Part shown: positions 17,000 to 26,853 of the stretch, in pieces
How the letters are laid out: every line of letters begins with the position of its first letter
Numbering within the stretch: the first letter of the stretch is position 1
NCBI RefSeq assembly: GCF_000721075.1
Contig: NZ_JOEQ01000012.1
Coordinates: forward strand, 62,001 to 126,000
Source of the DNA: Streptosporangium amethystogenes
GTDB lineage: Bacteria > Actinomycetota > Actinomycetes > Streptosporangiales > Streptosporangiaceae
Direction of reading: 5' to 3'
DNA: 64,000 nucleotides
The notes under the pieces: generated by a model
What the model was told of the DNA's origin: nothing
The model's database searches: none
Seen by the model: the letters and a program-made list of their open reading frames with translations, nothing else
Position numbers and translations under genes: made by a program

Positions 17000-17043
17000 G
17001 CTGGCATACTCAGCCTCGATCACGCAAAAAAAGGGGAGGTCAG

Positions 17044-18096
17044 GTGATCAATGCGTTGTCCGTCCCACGGGCCGCCCCGCCCGGCACCGTCCGGAGAATC
17101 CACCGCCGCCGCCTCCTCGTGCTGGGCGGGCTGCTCGCGCTCCTGGCGTCGGCGGTCACGCTGAGCCTCGCGTTCGGGGCCAAACCGATCCCGCCGGCCG
17201 ACGTCTGGCACGCGCTCATCGGCCCCACGGGTACCGAGAACGACATCATCGTCCGGTCCCTGCGCATCCCCAGAACCGCCATCGGCGTCATGGCCGGGAT
17301 CGCCCTCGGTGTCGCGGGCGCCCTCATGCAGGGCCACACCCGCAACCCGCTGGCCGACCCGGGACTGCTCGGCGTCACCCAGGGCGCGGCCTTCGCCATG
17401 GTCCTCAGCATCGTGGTCCTGGGGGTCGGCAGCCCGTACGGCTACATCTGGTTCGGCCTCGCCGGAGCCCTCGTCGCCAGCGCCGGGGTGTTCGCCCTCG
17501 GCATGGCCGGCGGCCGGGGCGGTCCCACGCCGGTGACCCTGGCCCTCGCGGGCACCGCCGTCAGCGCCTTCCTCTACGGGCTCACCTCGGCGCTGGTGCT
17601 GCTGGACGAGCAGGCCATGGACACCTTCCGCTTCTGGCAGCTGGGGTCGATAGCGGCCAGGGGCGCGGACGTGGCCTGGCAGGTGCTCCCCTTCGTCGCC
17701 GTCGGCCTGATCGTGGCCCTGGTCAACGCGCCCGGCCTCAACGCGCTCTCCCTGGGCGAGGACGTCGCCCGCGCGCTCGGCCAGAACGTCGCCCTGACCC
17801 GCGCCGTCGGCATCGCCGCCATCACCCTGCTCAGCGGCGCCTCCGTGGCGGTCTGCGGCGCGCTGGCCTTCGTCGGCCTGATCGTCCCGCACCTCACCCG
17901 GCCGCTCTCCGGCCCCGACCACCGCTGGCTGCTGCCGTACTCCGGCCTGGCGGGCGCCTCGGCCCTGCTGCTCGCCGACGTCATCGGCCGCGTGGTGGCC
18001 CATCCCGGCGAGCTGGAGGTGGGTGTGGTCCTCGCCCTCGCGGGCGCGCCGTTCTTCATAGCCCTGGTACGGCGCAGAAGGCCGGTGCGGCTGTGA
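17044..18096 (+). CDS. FecCD-family siderophore ABC permease (first subunit)
   Basis: This 350-residue permease has about nine or ten hydrophobic helices and FecCD signatures: [39 protein letters not shown], and [18 protein letters not shown], the coupling-helix region that contacts the ATPase. It forms half of a heterodimeric channel with the next gene. GTG 17044 follows GGGGAGG. Its stop overlaps the next start as GTGA. It is divergent from the receptor gene and probably iron-regulated. Confidence 0.93.
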   Translation: MINALSVPRAAPPGTVRRIHRRRLLVLGGLLALLASAVTLSLAFGAKPIPPADVWHALIGPTGTENDIIVRSLRIPRTAIGVMAGIALGVAGALMQGHTRNPLADPGLLGVTQGAAFAMVLSIVVLGVGSPYGYIWFGLAGALVASAGVFALGMAGGRGGPTPVTLALAGTAVSAFLYGLTSALVLLDEQAMDTFRFWQLGSIAARGADVAWQVLPFVAVGLIVALVNAPGLNALSLGEDVARALGQNVALTRAVGIAAITLLSGASVAVCGALAFVGLIVPHLTRPLSGPDHRWLLPYSGLAGASALLLADVIGRVVAHPGELEVGVVLALAGAPFFIALVRRRRPVRL

Positions 18097-19172
18097 CCTC
18101 CACCGCGCCCCCGTACCTCGCGCGCAGGCGGGCGCTGCGCATCGGTCCCGCCTCCTGGCTGCTCCGGCCGCGCTCCCTCGCCGCCGCACTGGTCCTGCTG
18201 GGCACAACGGTGCTGCTCATGGCGCTCAGCATGCGCCTCGGCGACATCCCGATGAGCGTCTCCGAGGTCCTCCGCGCCATCACCGGCGACGGGCCCGACC
18301 ATTTCGTCGTCATGCAGCTCCGGCTTCCCCGCGCGCTGACCGGCGCCGGAGTCGGCGCCGCGCTCGCCCTGTCCGGGGCGATCGTCCAGGCGATCGCCCG
18401 CAACCCGCTGGCCAGCCCGGACATCCTGGGCGTCACCACCGGCGCCAGCGTGACCGTGGTCGCGGTCATCGTGGCGGCGGGAAACACCTGGGGCGGCGTG
18501 AGCGGCGTCCTCGCCGAGGCGGGCGTCCCCGCGGCGGCCCTGCTCGGTGGCCTGATCGGCGCGCTGACCGTCTACCTGCTGGCCTGGCGCAAAGGCATGG
18601 ACGGCTACCGGCTGGTCCTGGTCGGCATCGGCGTCTCGGCGATCTGCACCAACCTCAAGTTCTGGCTGCTGACCGTCGGCGACGTCAACGACAGCAGCCG
18701 GGCCATGGTCTGGATCAGCGGCTCGCTGAACGGCCGGGGCTGGGAGCACGTGATCCCGGTCGCGATCGCGCTGGCCGTGCTCCTCCCACCGGCGCTGCTC
18801 GGCACCGCCTCACTCGGCGCGCTGCGCTTCGGCGACGACACCGTGACCGGCCTGGGGGTCCGGATGCACCTCACCAGGGGGCTGATGATCCTCGCGGCCG
18901 TACTTCTCGCGGCGACGGCGACCGCCTCCGCCGGGCCGATCGCGTTCGTCGCCCTGGCCGCACCGCAGATCGCGCTGCGGCTGGCCGGGGTGGCGCAGCC
19001 CCCGCTGGTCGTCTCGGCCCTGGCCGGCGCGGTCCTCACCGTCGGCGCGGACCTGATCGCCAGGACCGCGTTCAGCCCCGTCGAACTGCCGGTGGGCGTG
19101 GTCACCGGAGTCGTCGGCGCCCCCTACCTGATCTATCTCCTCATCCGTGTGCGCAGGAAGGCCCGTACGTGA
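18093..19172 (+). CDS. FecCD-family siderophore ABC permease (second subunit)
   Basis: This 359-residue permease shows the FecCD pattern ([58 protein letters not shown]). A cytoplasmic basic N-terminus of about 25 residues precedes the first helix. GTG 18093 overlaps the previous stop (GTGA), and its own stop overlaps the ATPase start in the same way, so the three subunits are translationally coupled. The [10 protein letters not shown] segment replaces the more usual VPH coupling motif, as in FepG-type partners. Confidence 0.93.
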   Translation: MTSTAPPYLARRRALRIGPASWLLRPRSLAAALVLLGTTVLLMALSMRLGDIPMSVSEVLRAITGDGPDHFVVMQLRLPRALTGAGVGAALALSGAIVQAIARNPLASPDILGVTTGASVTVVAVIVAAGNTWGGVSGVLAEAGVPAAALLGGLIGALTVYLLAWRKGMDGYRLVLVGIGVSAICTNLKFWLLTVGDVNDSSRAMVWISGSLNGRGWEHVIPVAIALAVLLPPALLGTASLGALRFGDDTVTGLGVRMHLTRGLMILAAVLLAATATASAGPIAFVALAAPQIALRLAGVAQPPLVVSALAGAVLTVGADLIARTAFSPVELPVGVVTGVVGAPYLIYLLIRVRRKART

Positions 19173-19963
19173 GACTCCAGGCCGTTGACCTCAAGCTGGG
19201 GTACGGGGACCGCGTCGTCGTCGACGGTCTCGATCTCGGGATCGAGGCCGGGACGGTGACCGCCGTCATCGGGCCGAACGGGTGCGGCAAGTCCACCCTG
19301 CTGCGCGCCATGGGGCGGCTGCTCAAGCCGTCGGGCGGCGAGGTGCTGCTGGACGGCAAGCGCATCGACAGGATGCCCAGCAGGGAGGTCGCCAGGATCC
19401 TGGGCGTGCTGCCCCAGTCCCCCTCGGCACCCGAGGGGCTGACCGTCGCCGACCTGGTCTCCAGGGGACGGCACCCGCACCAGACCTGGTACCGGCAGTG
19501 GTCGTCCGACGACGAGTCCGCGGTCGGCGCGGCCCTGGCCATGACCGGCCTGCTCGACCTGGGCGACCGCCCGCTGGACGAGCTGTCAGGCGGGCAGCGG
19601 CAGCGGGCCTGGATCTCCATGGCCCTCGCCCAGGGCACCGACCTGCTGCTGCTCGACGAGCCGACGACCTTCCTCGACCTCGCCCACCAGATCGAGGTGC
19701 TGGAGCTGGTGCGCAGGCTCCACGGCGAGCTGGGCCGCACCGTGGTGATGGTCCTGCACGACCTGAATCTCGCCGCCCGCTACGCCGACCGCCTGGTGGC
19801 CATGCGCGACGGCAGGGTCGTCGCCGCCGGTCCCCCGTCCGAGGTGCTCACCGAGGCCCTGCTGGCGGAGGTCTTCGAGCTGGACGCCAAGATCATCGAG
19901 GACCCGGTGGCGGGCACGCCGCTGGTCGTCCCCATCGCCACCCGGTCCCACGCCCCGCGCTGA
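19169..19963 (+). CDS. Siderophore ABC transporter ATP-binding protein
   Basis: This 264-residue FepC-like ATPase has Walker A GPNGCGKS near residue 34, Q-loop GVLPQSP, signature LSGGQRQR, Walker [13 protein letters not shown] and the H-switch VLHDLN. It powers the two permeases. It ends the operon at 19963. The first bases after its stop already belong to a degenerate copy of the ftsY 3' end, so the convergent junction is rearranged. Confidence 0.95.
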   Translation: MRLQAVDLKLGYGDRVVVDGLDLGIEAGTVTAVIGPNGCGKSTLLRAMGRLLKPSGGEVLLDGKRIDRMPSREVARILGVLPQSPSAPEGLTVADLVSRGRHPHQTWYRQWSSDDESAVGAALAMTGLLDLGDRPLDELSGGQRQRAWISMALAQGTDLLLLDEPTTFLDLAHQIEVLELVRRLHGELGRTVVMVLHDLNLAARYADRLVAMRDGRVVAAGPPSEVLTEALLAEVFELDAKIIEDPVAGTPLVVPIATRSHAPR

Positions 19964-20033
19964 GGAGCGTGTCCACCAGGACCCCGCGATCGAACCGGGC
20001 CACGCCGGTCGGCCTCTCCCGAGACCGACCGGC
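19962..20033. repeat. Degenerate duplicate of the ftsY 3' end, with a terminator hairpin
   Basis: Starting GAGGAGCGTGTCCAC at 19962, this segment matches the ftsY 3' end starting at 20053 at 33 of the first 40 bases without gaps, 91 bp apart. On the minus strand it could encode [12 protein letters not shown], matching the FtsY tail [13 protein letters not shown]. It contains a perfect 9-bp stem, GCCGGTCGG (20004-20012) with CCGACCGGC (20025-20033), likely a bidirectional terminator for the convergent genes. Confidence 0.75.
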
Positions 20034-20043
20034 CCGGCGGGAC

Positions 20044-21225
20044 TCACCCCCCGAGGAGTGTGTCCACGAAGACCTCGGGATCGAACGGGGCAAGGTCGTC
20101 GGGACCCTCGCCGAGGCCGACCAGCTTGACCGGGACGCCCAGCTCGCGCTGGACGGAGATGATGATGCCGCCCTTGGCGGTGCCGTCGAGCTTGGTCAGG
20201 GCGATGCCGGTGATGTTGACCACCTCGGCGAACACCTGGGCCTGACGCATGCCGTTCTGGCCCGTGGTGGCGTCGAGGACGAGCAGGACCTCGTCGACGG
20301 TGGCCTTCTTCTCGATGACGCGCTTGACCTTGCCGAGCTCGTCCATCAGGCCGGTCTTGGTGTGCAACCGCCCGGCGGTGTCGACGATCACCACATCGGC
20401 CTTCTCGCTGATGCCCTCGGCGACGGCGTCGAAGGCCACCGAGGCGGGGTCGCCGCCCTCCGGGCCACGTACCACCGCGGCTCCGACCCGGTCTCCCCAG
20501 GTCTGCAGCTGGTCGGCGGCGGCGGCACGGAAGGTGTCGGCGGCGCCCAGCACAACCTTGCCGCCGTCGCCGATGAGGACGCGCGCCAGCTTGCCCGTGG
20601 TGGTGGTCTTGCCGGTGCCGTTGACCCCGACCACGAGCACCACCGCGGGACGCTCACCGTGCGGCTTGACGTGCAGCGTACGGTCCATGTCGGTGCCGAT
20701 CTGGGTGAGCAGCTGCTCCCTGAGCAGGGCGCGTGCCTCCTCGGGGGTCCGGCTGCCCAGCACCTTCACCCGGGTACGCAGCTCGTCGACCATCGCCCGG
20801 GTCGGCGCCACGCCGACGTCCGCGGTGATCAGGGTCTCCTCGATCTCGTCCCAGGCGTCGTCGTCGAGACGGTCACGGGAGAGCAGTTCCAGGAGCCCCT
20901 TACCCAGGGTGCTCTGCGACCGGGCCAGCCGGGCGCGGAGCCGCACCATCCGGCCGGCGGACGGCGGCGGGATCTCGATCTCCGGGATGACGACGACCTC
21001 GGGCTCGACCGGCCTGGCCGGCGGCGGCACGGTGGTCGTCGCCTCGTCGTCCATGACCGCGCCCTTGCCGGGGGCCCGCGTCTCCTCGGGGACCGGCGGC
21101 GCCTCGGGCGCCTCGACCCGCGGCGGCGCGCTGGTGCCCCCCCTCCTGAACAGCAGGAGCATGCCGCCGGCCGCCAGCAGGGCGACGACGACGATGATCG
21201 CGATTATGCCGAGATAGGCTTCCAC
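20044..21225 (-). CDS. ftsY: Signal recognition particle receptor FtsY
   Basis: The protein has 393 residues. One N-terminal membrane helix (about 4-25) is followed by an Arg-rich stop and a Pro/acidic linker, then the four-helix N domain and SRP GTPase G domain. The GTPase motifs are [15 protein letters not shown] (P-loop), [17 protein letters not shown] and [11 protein letters not shown]. FtsY docks the ribosome-SRP complex at the membrane and activates Ffh. The membrane anchor is the usual actinobacterial arrangement. It lies 232 bp downstream of smc in the same orientation. Confidence 0.96.
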   Translation of the reverse strand: MEAYLGIIAIIVVVALLAAGGMLLLFRRGGTSAPPRVEAPEAPPVPEETRAPGKGAVMDDEATTTVPPPARPVEPEVVVIPEIEIPPPSAGRMVRLRARLARSQSTLGKGLLELLSRDRLDDDAWDEIEETLITADVGVAPTRAMVDELRTRVKVLGSRTPEEARALLREQLLTQIGTDMDRTLHVKPHGERPAVVLVVGVNGTGKTTTTGKLARVLIGDGGKVVLGAADTFRAAAADQLQTWGDRVGAAVVRGPEGGDPASVAFDAVAEGISEKADVVIVDTAGRLHTKTGLMDELGKVKRVIEKKATVDEVLLVLDATTGQNGMRQAQVFAEVVNITGIALTKLDGTAKGGIIISVQRELGVPVKLVGLGEGPDDLAPFDPEVFVDTLLGG

Positions 21226-21439
21226 AAGACCACAGTTTTCCAGACGCCCCGGGATGCTCCGACCTCAAGGGGTCCGGATGGGTTCGCGGTTCCTCACCGT
21301 CGGTCACCACCTCGCCGCGCGGACCGTCCAGAACCGTCCACGAAAACCCGGCTTAGAACACCGGAACGGGCTCGCGGCCGCCCGGCCCTCCGGAACCCCG
21401 GGCAGGCTCACGACCGCCCGGTCCCGCACCGTCCGGTCT

Positions 21440-21455
21440 CTCCGGAGCCCCGGAG
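21440..21455 (-). terminator. Hairpin just downstream of smc
   Basis: CTCCGG-AGCC-CCGGAG forms a perfect 6-bp stem two bases past the smc stop codon. No T-tract follows. It may attenuate read-through from smc towards ftsY. The remaining 214 bp to ftsY holds no gene that I can see. Confidence 0.35.
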
Positions 21456-21457
21456 GT

Positions 21458-24400
21458 TCAGGCGGACTCGTTCTCCCTCAGGCGCTGGCTGATGACCTGG
21501 GTGACGCCGTCCCCACGCATCGACACGCCGTACAGCGCGTCGGCGATCTCCATGGTGCGCTTCTGGTGGGTGATGATGATGATCTGCGAGGTCTGCCGGA
21601 GTTCCTCGAAGAGGGTGAGCAGGCGCTGGGTGTTGGTGTCGTCCAGCGCGGCCTCGACCTCGTCCATCACGTAGAACGGCGAGGGCCGTGCCTTGAAGAT
21701 GGACACGAGGAACGCCACCGCGGTCAGCGACCGCTCGCCACCGGACAGCAGCGACAGCCGCTTGACCTTCTTGCCCGGTGGCCGGGCCTCGACCTCGACA
21801 CCGGTGGTCAGCATGTCCTCCGGATCGGTGAGCAGCAGCCTGCCCTCACCACCGGGGAACACTCGCGTGAAGATCGTCTCGAACTCGCGGGCCACGTCCG
21901 CGAAGGCGGCGCCGAAGACCTGTTCGACCCGCTCGTCGACCTCCTTGACCACGAGCAGCAGGTCGCGGCGGGTCTTCTTGAGGTCTTCCAGCTGCGAGGT
22001 GAGAAACGAGTGCCGCTCCTCAAGAGCCGCGAACTCCTCAAGCGCGAGCGGGTTGACCTTGCCGAGCTGGGCCATCTGCCGGTCGGCCACCCTGGCCCGT
22101 TTGAGCTGCTCCTCGCGGTCGTAGGGGACGGGCTCGCCGTCCACCGTCGGGACCGGCTCGCCGGGGCCGTACTCGGCGATGAGGGTGTCCGCCTCGACGC
22201 CGTACTCCTCCACCGCCCGCTCCTGGAGCTGCTCCAGCCGGAGCCGCTGCTCGGTGCGGGCCACCTCGCTGCCGTGTGCCCGGTTGACCAGCTTGTCCAG
22301 CTCACCGGTGAGCTCGCGGACCCGGATCCTGACCGCCTTGAGCGAGGCGTCGACCTGCCCGCGGGCCCGCTCCGCCTCGTCGCGCTCTCCCGCGGCGGCG
22401 GCCAGGGATGCCTCCAGCGTGCGCAGCGCCAGCTCCGCGCCCCTGACGACCGCCTGGGCCACCCGAGCCTGCTCGCGCCGCCGTTCCCTGCGCTCGGCCG
22501 CCCTGGACCTCTCCTCGCGCTCACGCTCCGCGGCGCGCGTCAGCTCCTCCGCCCTGCCGTCGATGCCCCTGACCCGCTCCTCCGCCGTCCGTACCGTGAG
22601 GCGGGCCTCCATCTCGTCCTGCCTGGCCGTCGCGCAGATCTCGGCGAGTTCGTCCCGCAGGTCGGTGCTGGGCTCACTCTCCAGTTCCTCGGCACCCACG
22701 GCCGCGGCGAGCCGCTCCTCCAGCTCGGCGAGACCGGCCGCGTCACGGTCCCGCGCCTCCTCGGCGGCCCGTACGCCCGCTGCCAGGCGCTCGTACTCGT
22801 CCCGGGCCGCCCTGGCGGCGGCGTCCAGCTGGGCGAGCCGCCTGGCCACCGCGGCGACCTTCTGGTCCGCGTCGCGCTGCCTCGCCCTGACCTGGTCCAG
22901 TGCGGCCTGTGCCGCGTTGACCCCGGCCTGCGTGTTCTGCACTCCCGTCTGTGCCTCGGCGACCCGCGCCTGGGCGTCCTCGACCGCGAGCTGCGCCTCC
23001 CCCTCGGCCTCCGCGCTCTCCTCCAGCTCCGTCGCCGCGAGCTCGGCGGCGACCCTGGCCTCGGCCAGGTCGGCGGTCGCCTCGTCGAGCGCGGCCCGCA
23101 TCTGAATGGCGGAGGTGGCGCCCGCCGAACCGCCGCCGGCGGCGGCGTGAGCCCCCAGGAGGTCGCCGGAGCGGGTGACGGCCCGCAGCCCGGGATACTG
23201 CTCGACCGTCTTCCTCGCGGTCGCGAGGTCGTCCACGACCAGCACGTCCGCCAGCAGGTGAGTGGCGGCGGCCCGCAGCTCGGTGGAGACCGTGACCAGG
23301 TCGATCGCCCACTCCGCGCCCGCCTGCGGCACCTGACCCGGCGGGGCCGCCGCCTCACCTGCGGCGATGACGAGGCCGGCCTGGCCGCCGTCGCGCCCCC
23401 GGAGGAACTCGATGGCGTCGGCCGCGCTCTGCAGCGACTCGACGGCGACTGCCTCGGCGGCGGCCCCGAGCACGGCGGCGACGGCCACCTCGGCACCGGG
23501 CCGCACCGACAACATGGTCGCCACCGGCCCGAGCACCCCGGCCAGGTCGGCGGCGAGCAGCGCGGCGCCGCCGTCGGCACCACCGGCCAGGCCCATCTCC
23601 AGCGCCTCGAACCTGGCCTCCAGCGCGGCCACCTGGCGCTGCGCCTGCTGGTCGGCCTTGCGGGCCGCGGCGAGGGCGGCCCTGGCGGCGCCGAGCGCGG
23701 CGTTCGGGCCCGCGACGGCCGCCTTGGCCTCCTCTACCCCGGCCCTGGCCGACTCGACGGACTCCCTGGCCTGCTCGACCGTCTCCAGGGCGATCTCCAG
23801 CTCCTCGGCGAGGGCCGGATCGGCGGTCGGCTCGGCCATCTCCTGGTTGTCGTGCTCGGCGCGGGCCTCCTCGGCGCGCTGTTCGGCCTCTTCCAGCGAG
23901 CGCCGCAGCCGGCCGATCTCCTCCTCGGCGGCCCCCGCCCGGCTGCGCGCCGCCCCGACCTGCCCCCTGAGCCTGGCCAGGCCCTCGCGCCGGTCGGCGG
24001 CGGCCCTGGCCTCCGTGGCCAGCCGCCGCTCCTCGGCGGCGAGTGCGGCCTCGGTCTCGGTACGCCTGGCCACGGTTTCCGCGAGCGACTCCCGCTCCCC
24101 CTCAAGCAGCTCGACCAGGACCCGCTCCTGCTCGCGGACCTCCTCGGCCTCACGTTCGAAGTCCTCCGGGTCGCGTCCCCGCCGCTCCACCGCGGTGTCG
24201 GTGGCGTGCCGGTGCCGCTCGGCGGCGAGTCCCGCCAGGCCCCTGAGACGCTCGCGGAGGGAGGAGAGCCGGAAGAACGTCTCCTGCGCGGCGGCCAGGC
24301 GCGGCTGGGCCTCGGCCTCGGTGGCCTCCAGCTCGGCCTCGGCGGCCTGGCCCTGCTCCAGCTCGGTCTCCACCGCGGTACGGCGGGCGAGGACCGCCGC

Positions 24401-25144
24401 CTCGTCGGCCATCTCCCGTTCCAGGGTGGTCCGCAGGGTGAGCACGTCGTCGGCGAGCAGCCGGAGCCTGGCGTCGCGGAGGTCCGCCTGGATGACGGCG
24501 GCCTTGCGGGCGATCTCGGCCTGACGGCCCAGCGGTTTGAGCTGGCGGCGCAGCTCGGTGGTGAGGTCCTGTACCCGGGTCATGTTGGCCTGCATCGCGT
24601 CGAGCTTCCGCAGCGCCTTCTCCTTGCGCTTGCGGTGCTTCAGGACGCCCGCGGCCTCCTCGATGAACGCCCGGCGCTCCTCCGGTCCCGCGTGCAGCAC
24701 CTGGTCGAGCTGGCCCTGGCCGACGATGACGTGCATCTCGCGGCCGATGCCGGAGTCGGACAGCAGCTCCTGGATGTCGAGCAGGCGGCAGGTGTCGCCG
24801 TTGATGGCGTACTCGCTCTGACCGGCCCTGAACATCAGGCGGCTGATCGTCACCTCGGTGTAGTCGATCGGGAGCATGCCGTCGGTGTTGTCGATGGTCA
24901 GCGTGACCTCGGCGCGGCCCAGCGGTGCCCGCGAGGAGGTGCCGGCGAAGATGACGTCCTCCATCTTGCCGCCGCGCAACGACTTGGCGCTGTGCTCCCC
25001 CATGACCCAGGCCAGGGCGTCGACCACGTTGGACTTGCCGGATCCGTTGGGACCGACGACCGCGGTGATGCCCGGCTCGAAGCGGAGCGTGGTGGCCGAG
25101 GCGAAGGACTTGAAACCGCGCAGGGTAAGGGTCTTGAGATACAA
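21458..25144 (-). CDS. smc: Chromosome segregation ATPase SMC
   Basis: This 1228-residue SMC protein has Walker A GPNGSGKS at residues 31-38, two long coiled-coil arms rich in Ala, Glu and Arg, a hinge domain near the middle (GVLGPVATMLSVRPG, then GGGSAGATSAIQM), the signature LLSGGERSLTAVAF and Walker B FYVMDEVEAALDD near the C-terminus. It compacts and segregates the chromosome with ScpA/ScpB. The start is a TTG at 25144 (MYLKTLTLRGFKSF) after GGGGG, which matches the family N-terminus. Longer in-frame starts are rejected. Confidence 0.97.
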   Translation of the reverse strand: MYLKTLTLRGFKSFASATTLRFEPGITAVVGPNGSGKSNVVDALAWVMGEHSAKSLRGGKMEDVIFAGTSSRAPLGRAEVTLTIDNTDGMLPIDYTEVTISRLMFRAGQSEYAINGDTCRLLDIQELLSDSGIGREMHVIVGQGQLDQVLHAGPEERRAFIEEAAGVLKHRKRKEKALRKLDAMQANMTRVQDLTTELRRQLKPLGRQAEIARKAAVIQADLRDARLRLLADDVLTLRTTLEREMADEAAVLARRTAVETELEQGQAAEAELEATEAEAQPRLAAAQETFFRLSSLRERLRGLAGLAAERHRHATDTAVERRGRDPEDFEREAEEVREQERVLVELLEGERESLAETVARRTETEAALAAEERRLATEARAAADRREGLARLRGQVGAARSRAGAAEEEIGRLRRSLEEAEQRAEEARAEHDNQEMAEPTADPALAEELEIALETVEQARESVESARAGVEEAKAAVAGPNAALGAARAALAAARKADQQAQRQVAALEARFEALEMGLAGGADGGAALLAADLAGVLGPVATMLSVRPGAEVAVAAVLGAAAEAVAVESLQSAADAIEFLRGRDGGQAGLVIAAGEAAAPPGQVPQAGAEWAIDLVTVSTELRAAATHLLADVLVVDDLATARKTVEQYPGLRAVTRSGDLLGAHAAAGGGSAGATSAIQMRAALDEATADLAEARVAAELAATELEESAEAEGEAQLAVEDAQARVAEAQTGVQNTQAGVNAAQAALDQVRARQRDADQKVAAVARRLAQLDAAARAARDEYERLAAGVRAAEEARDRDAAGLAELEERLAAAVGAEELESEPSTDLRDELAEICATARQDEMEARLTVRTAEERVRGIDGRAEELTRAAEREREERSRAAERRERRREQARVAQAVVRGAELALRTLEASLAAAAGERDEAERARGQVDASLKAVRIRVRELTGELDKLVNRAHGSEVARTEQRLRLEQLQERAVEEYGVEADTLIAEYGPGEPVPTVDGEPVPYDREEQLKRARVADRQMAQLGKVNPLALEEFAALEERHSFLTSQLEDLKKTRRDLLLVVKEVDERVEQVFGAAFADVAREFETIFTRVFPGGEGRLLLTDPEDMLTTGVEVEARPPGKKVKRLSLLSGGERSLTAVAFLVSIFKARPSPFYVMDEVEAALDDTNTQRLLTLFEELRQTSQIIIITHQKRTMEIADALYGVSMRGDGVTQVISQRLRENESA

Positions 25145-25307
25145 AGAGAGCCCCCATTCACGGTGTGGCCGCGCCGGCCCGCGTGTCACGCGCCGCGCCC
25201 CGGGCGCCGATGAACGCGTCTTCCCCTGTCAGCCCACGGCTTCGCCAACGCGGGAAGACTACCGTTCTTCACCCGCACCCGCCCGCACACCGCCTATGGT
25301 GCCCTGC

Positions 25308-26102
25308 ATGAACGCGGAACGCGGTGCTGGCGGAGCTCCGTCACGCCCATCGAGCGGCAGGGGTCATCTCGGGCGGCGTGCCTTCCTGGTGGGCGGCGGG
25401 CTGGCCGCGCTGGGCCTCGGCGGCGCCGCGCTGGCGGCCGGCCCGGACGGCATCAGGGGGGCGTACGCCCAGATCGTCTGCGGCGCGGTCCCCGTGCCCC
25501 CGGTGACGTCTCCTGGAACGCTCCAGCGTAGCCGGGTCGACCGGCGCCGGGTCATCGTCGGAATGCCTCCGGGGGCGACGGACGGGCTGCCTGTGGTGAT
25601 CATGCTTCACGGGGCCGCTGGTGACGCGCGCACGCCGTTCGACGTCTACGCGATCGACCGCTACCTGGCAGCCGGGGGCGGGCGCTTCGCGCTGGCCTCC
25701 ATCGACGACTGGCCCTCCGCCGACATCCCGGGAACCCTGCTGCCCTACCTGAGCATGAACGGGATGGACACCGCGAAGATCGGGCTGATGGGCTGGTCGG
25801 CGGGCGGCGCGGGGGCGCTGAGGCTGGCCGCGGAGCTGGGACCCGCACAGGTGGGGGCGGTGGTCGCGGCGTCGCCGGCGGTGAGCGCGGCGCAGGCACC
25901 GCTGCGCGAACTCGTGAACATCCCGGTCTGGCTGGGGTGTGGGGAGCGCGACGCGTGGGCACGGCAGACCCAGACCATGCTGAAAGCCCTGAAGGCACTG
26001 GGTGCCACTGCCGAGGGAGGGATCAGCGAAGGATGCCAGGACACGGCCTACCGCCGCAGGGTGTTACCCGAGCAGCTGGCCTTCCTCGCACGACATATAT
26101 GA
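25308..26102 (+). CDS. Exported alpha/beta-hydrolase-fold protein with altered catalytic triad
   Basis: This 264-residue protein has a twin-arginine-like signal (GRRAFLVGGGLAALGLGGAA, about 22-44). An alpha/beta hydrolase core follows, with oxyanion-region HGAAGD and nucleophile elbow GWSAGG (Ser164). D215 in CGERDAW fits the triad acid. In related esterases the triad His sits in a C-terminal GCHD-like motif; here the sequence is GCQD (Gln244), so the His seems lost. It may be a non-catalytic or altered enzyme. Direction is opposite to smc. Its stop lies inside a 9-bp tandem repeat. Confidence 0.75.
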   Translation: MNAERGAGGAPSRPSSGRGHLGRRAFLVGGGLAALGLGGAALAAGPDGIRGAYAQIVCGAVPVPPVTSPGTLQRSRVDRRRVIVGMPPGATDGLPVVIMLHGAAGDARTPFDVYAIDRYLAAGGGRFALASIDDWPSADIPGTLLPYLSMNGMDTAKIGLMGWSAGGAGALRLAAELGPAQVGAVVAASPAVSAAQAPLRELVNIPVWLGCGERDAWARQTQTMLKALKALGATAEGGISEGCQDTAYRRRVLPEQLAFLARHI

Positions 26103-26127
26103 CATATAGGACATATGGGACGTAAAT
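26092..26127. repeat. Four 9-bp tandem units across the hydrolase stop codon
   Basis: Units GACATATAT, GACATATAG, GACATATGG and GACGTAAAT run back to back. The stop codon TGA at 26100-26102 lies at the junction of the first two. The AT-rich unit stands out sharply from its surroundings. Confidence 0.8.
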
Positions 26128-26191
26128 AATAAATGTGACAAGGGACGCCCCGGTGAGGCGTCCCCGGACAGTGTGTTCCGCCCCGACCCCG

Positions 26192-26386
26192 TTAGGTGAG
26201 AGCCGGCTCGCGATCCTGCAGACGGTTGAACTCCTCGTCGCGGGCACTCGCCGCGAGTTCGTCGTTCTGGGCCTGGAGCCGGGTGAGCTCTCCCTCGAGA
26301 TCACGGATGCGCTGCTGGAGACGACGCATTTCCGAGACCATACGAGGGTCGGGACCGCCGACGTGGCCTAGTAGAGCCTTCGCCAT
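26192..26386 (-). CDS. Small conserved coiled-coil protein
   Basis: This is a 64-residue protein starting MAKALLGHVGGPDPRM, then a heptad-rich helix (EMRRLQQRIRDLEGELTRLQ) and an acidic tail. I recognise the N-terminal pattern from small uncharacterised proteins near smc and mutM in actinobacteria. The function is unknown; a short dimeric coiled coil is likely. ATG 26386 has GGAGG about 13 bp upstream, and a promoter-like pair lies about 160 bp upstream. Confidence 0.75.
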   Translation of the reverse strand: MAKALLGHVGGPDPRMVSEMRRLQQRIRDLEGELTRLQAQNDELAASARDEEFNRLQDREPALT

Positions 26387-26543
26387 AGTAAAGGGTCCTC
26401 CACGCTGAGTGACCAGACTGGTTCGCGCACTTCTTTGCCGCGGGAGGGGTGCGCGTGGTTCTTTGTCAAGAGTCGCACCGGTGAGGGAGACGGTCAAGCT
26501 GAACGCTCCGAATGGATGCACCAGTAGGCACTCTCGACAGTCA

Positions 26544-26572
26544 ACTATACCGTATTTTGGGCGGTTTGGGAA
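26544..26572 (-). promoter_or_regulatory. Candidate housekeeping promoter for the small coiled-coil gene
   Basis: On the minus strand TTCCCA (26572-26567) and TATAGT (26549-26544) are separated by 17 bp, a good sigma-70-type pair in an AT-rich patch. It lies between the acylphosphatase stop and the small coiled-coil gene, implying a leader of roughly 150 nt. Confidence 0.5.
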
Positions 26573-26577
26573 AGTGG

Positions 26578-26853
26578 TCAGCGCTCGACAAAACCCTCGA
26601 GAATGCCTTTGAACTCGCTCCAACGTTCGACGACCCCGTCCACCCTGCCGGGCGTCTCACCGCCCCTGAGCAGCTCAAGCAGCATCGCGCAGGACTTCTC
26701 AGGCCCCTGCGCGACCACCTCCACCCGGCCGTCGGCCGTGTTGCGCGCCCAGCCGACCAGGCCGAGCTCCAGTGCCCTGGACCGCGTCCACCAGCGGAAA
26801 CCCACACCCTGCACGTGACCCCTGACCCAGGCGGTCAGCCGCACGTCCGTCAC
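26578..26853 (-). CDS. acyP: Acylphosphatase
   Basis: This 91-residue protein is of normal acylphosphatase length. The signature [11 protein letters not shown] carries the phosphate-binding loop and catalytic Arg. [17 protein letters not shown] carries the catalytic Asn. It hydrolyses acyl phosphates such as carbamoyl or acetyl phosphate in the cytoplasm. GTG 26853 follows GAGGAGG and overlaps the mutM stop as GTGA, so translation is coupled to mutM. Confidence 0.92.
   Translation of the reverse strand: MTDVRLTAWVRGHVQGVGFRWWTRSRALELGLVGWARNTADGRVEVVAQGPEKSCAMLLELLRGGETPGRVDGVVERWSEFKGILEGFVER

Noticed and set aside
21254..25213. Long plus-strand open frame of about 1300 codons antisense to smc
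   Set aside because: It mirrors the smc frame in high-GC DNA; composition is Leu/Gly/Arg-rich with no domain, and smc is certain on the other strand.
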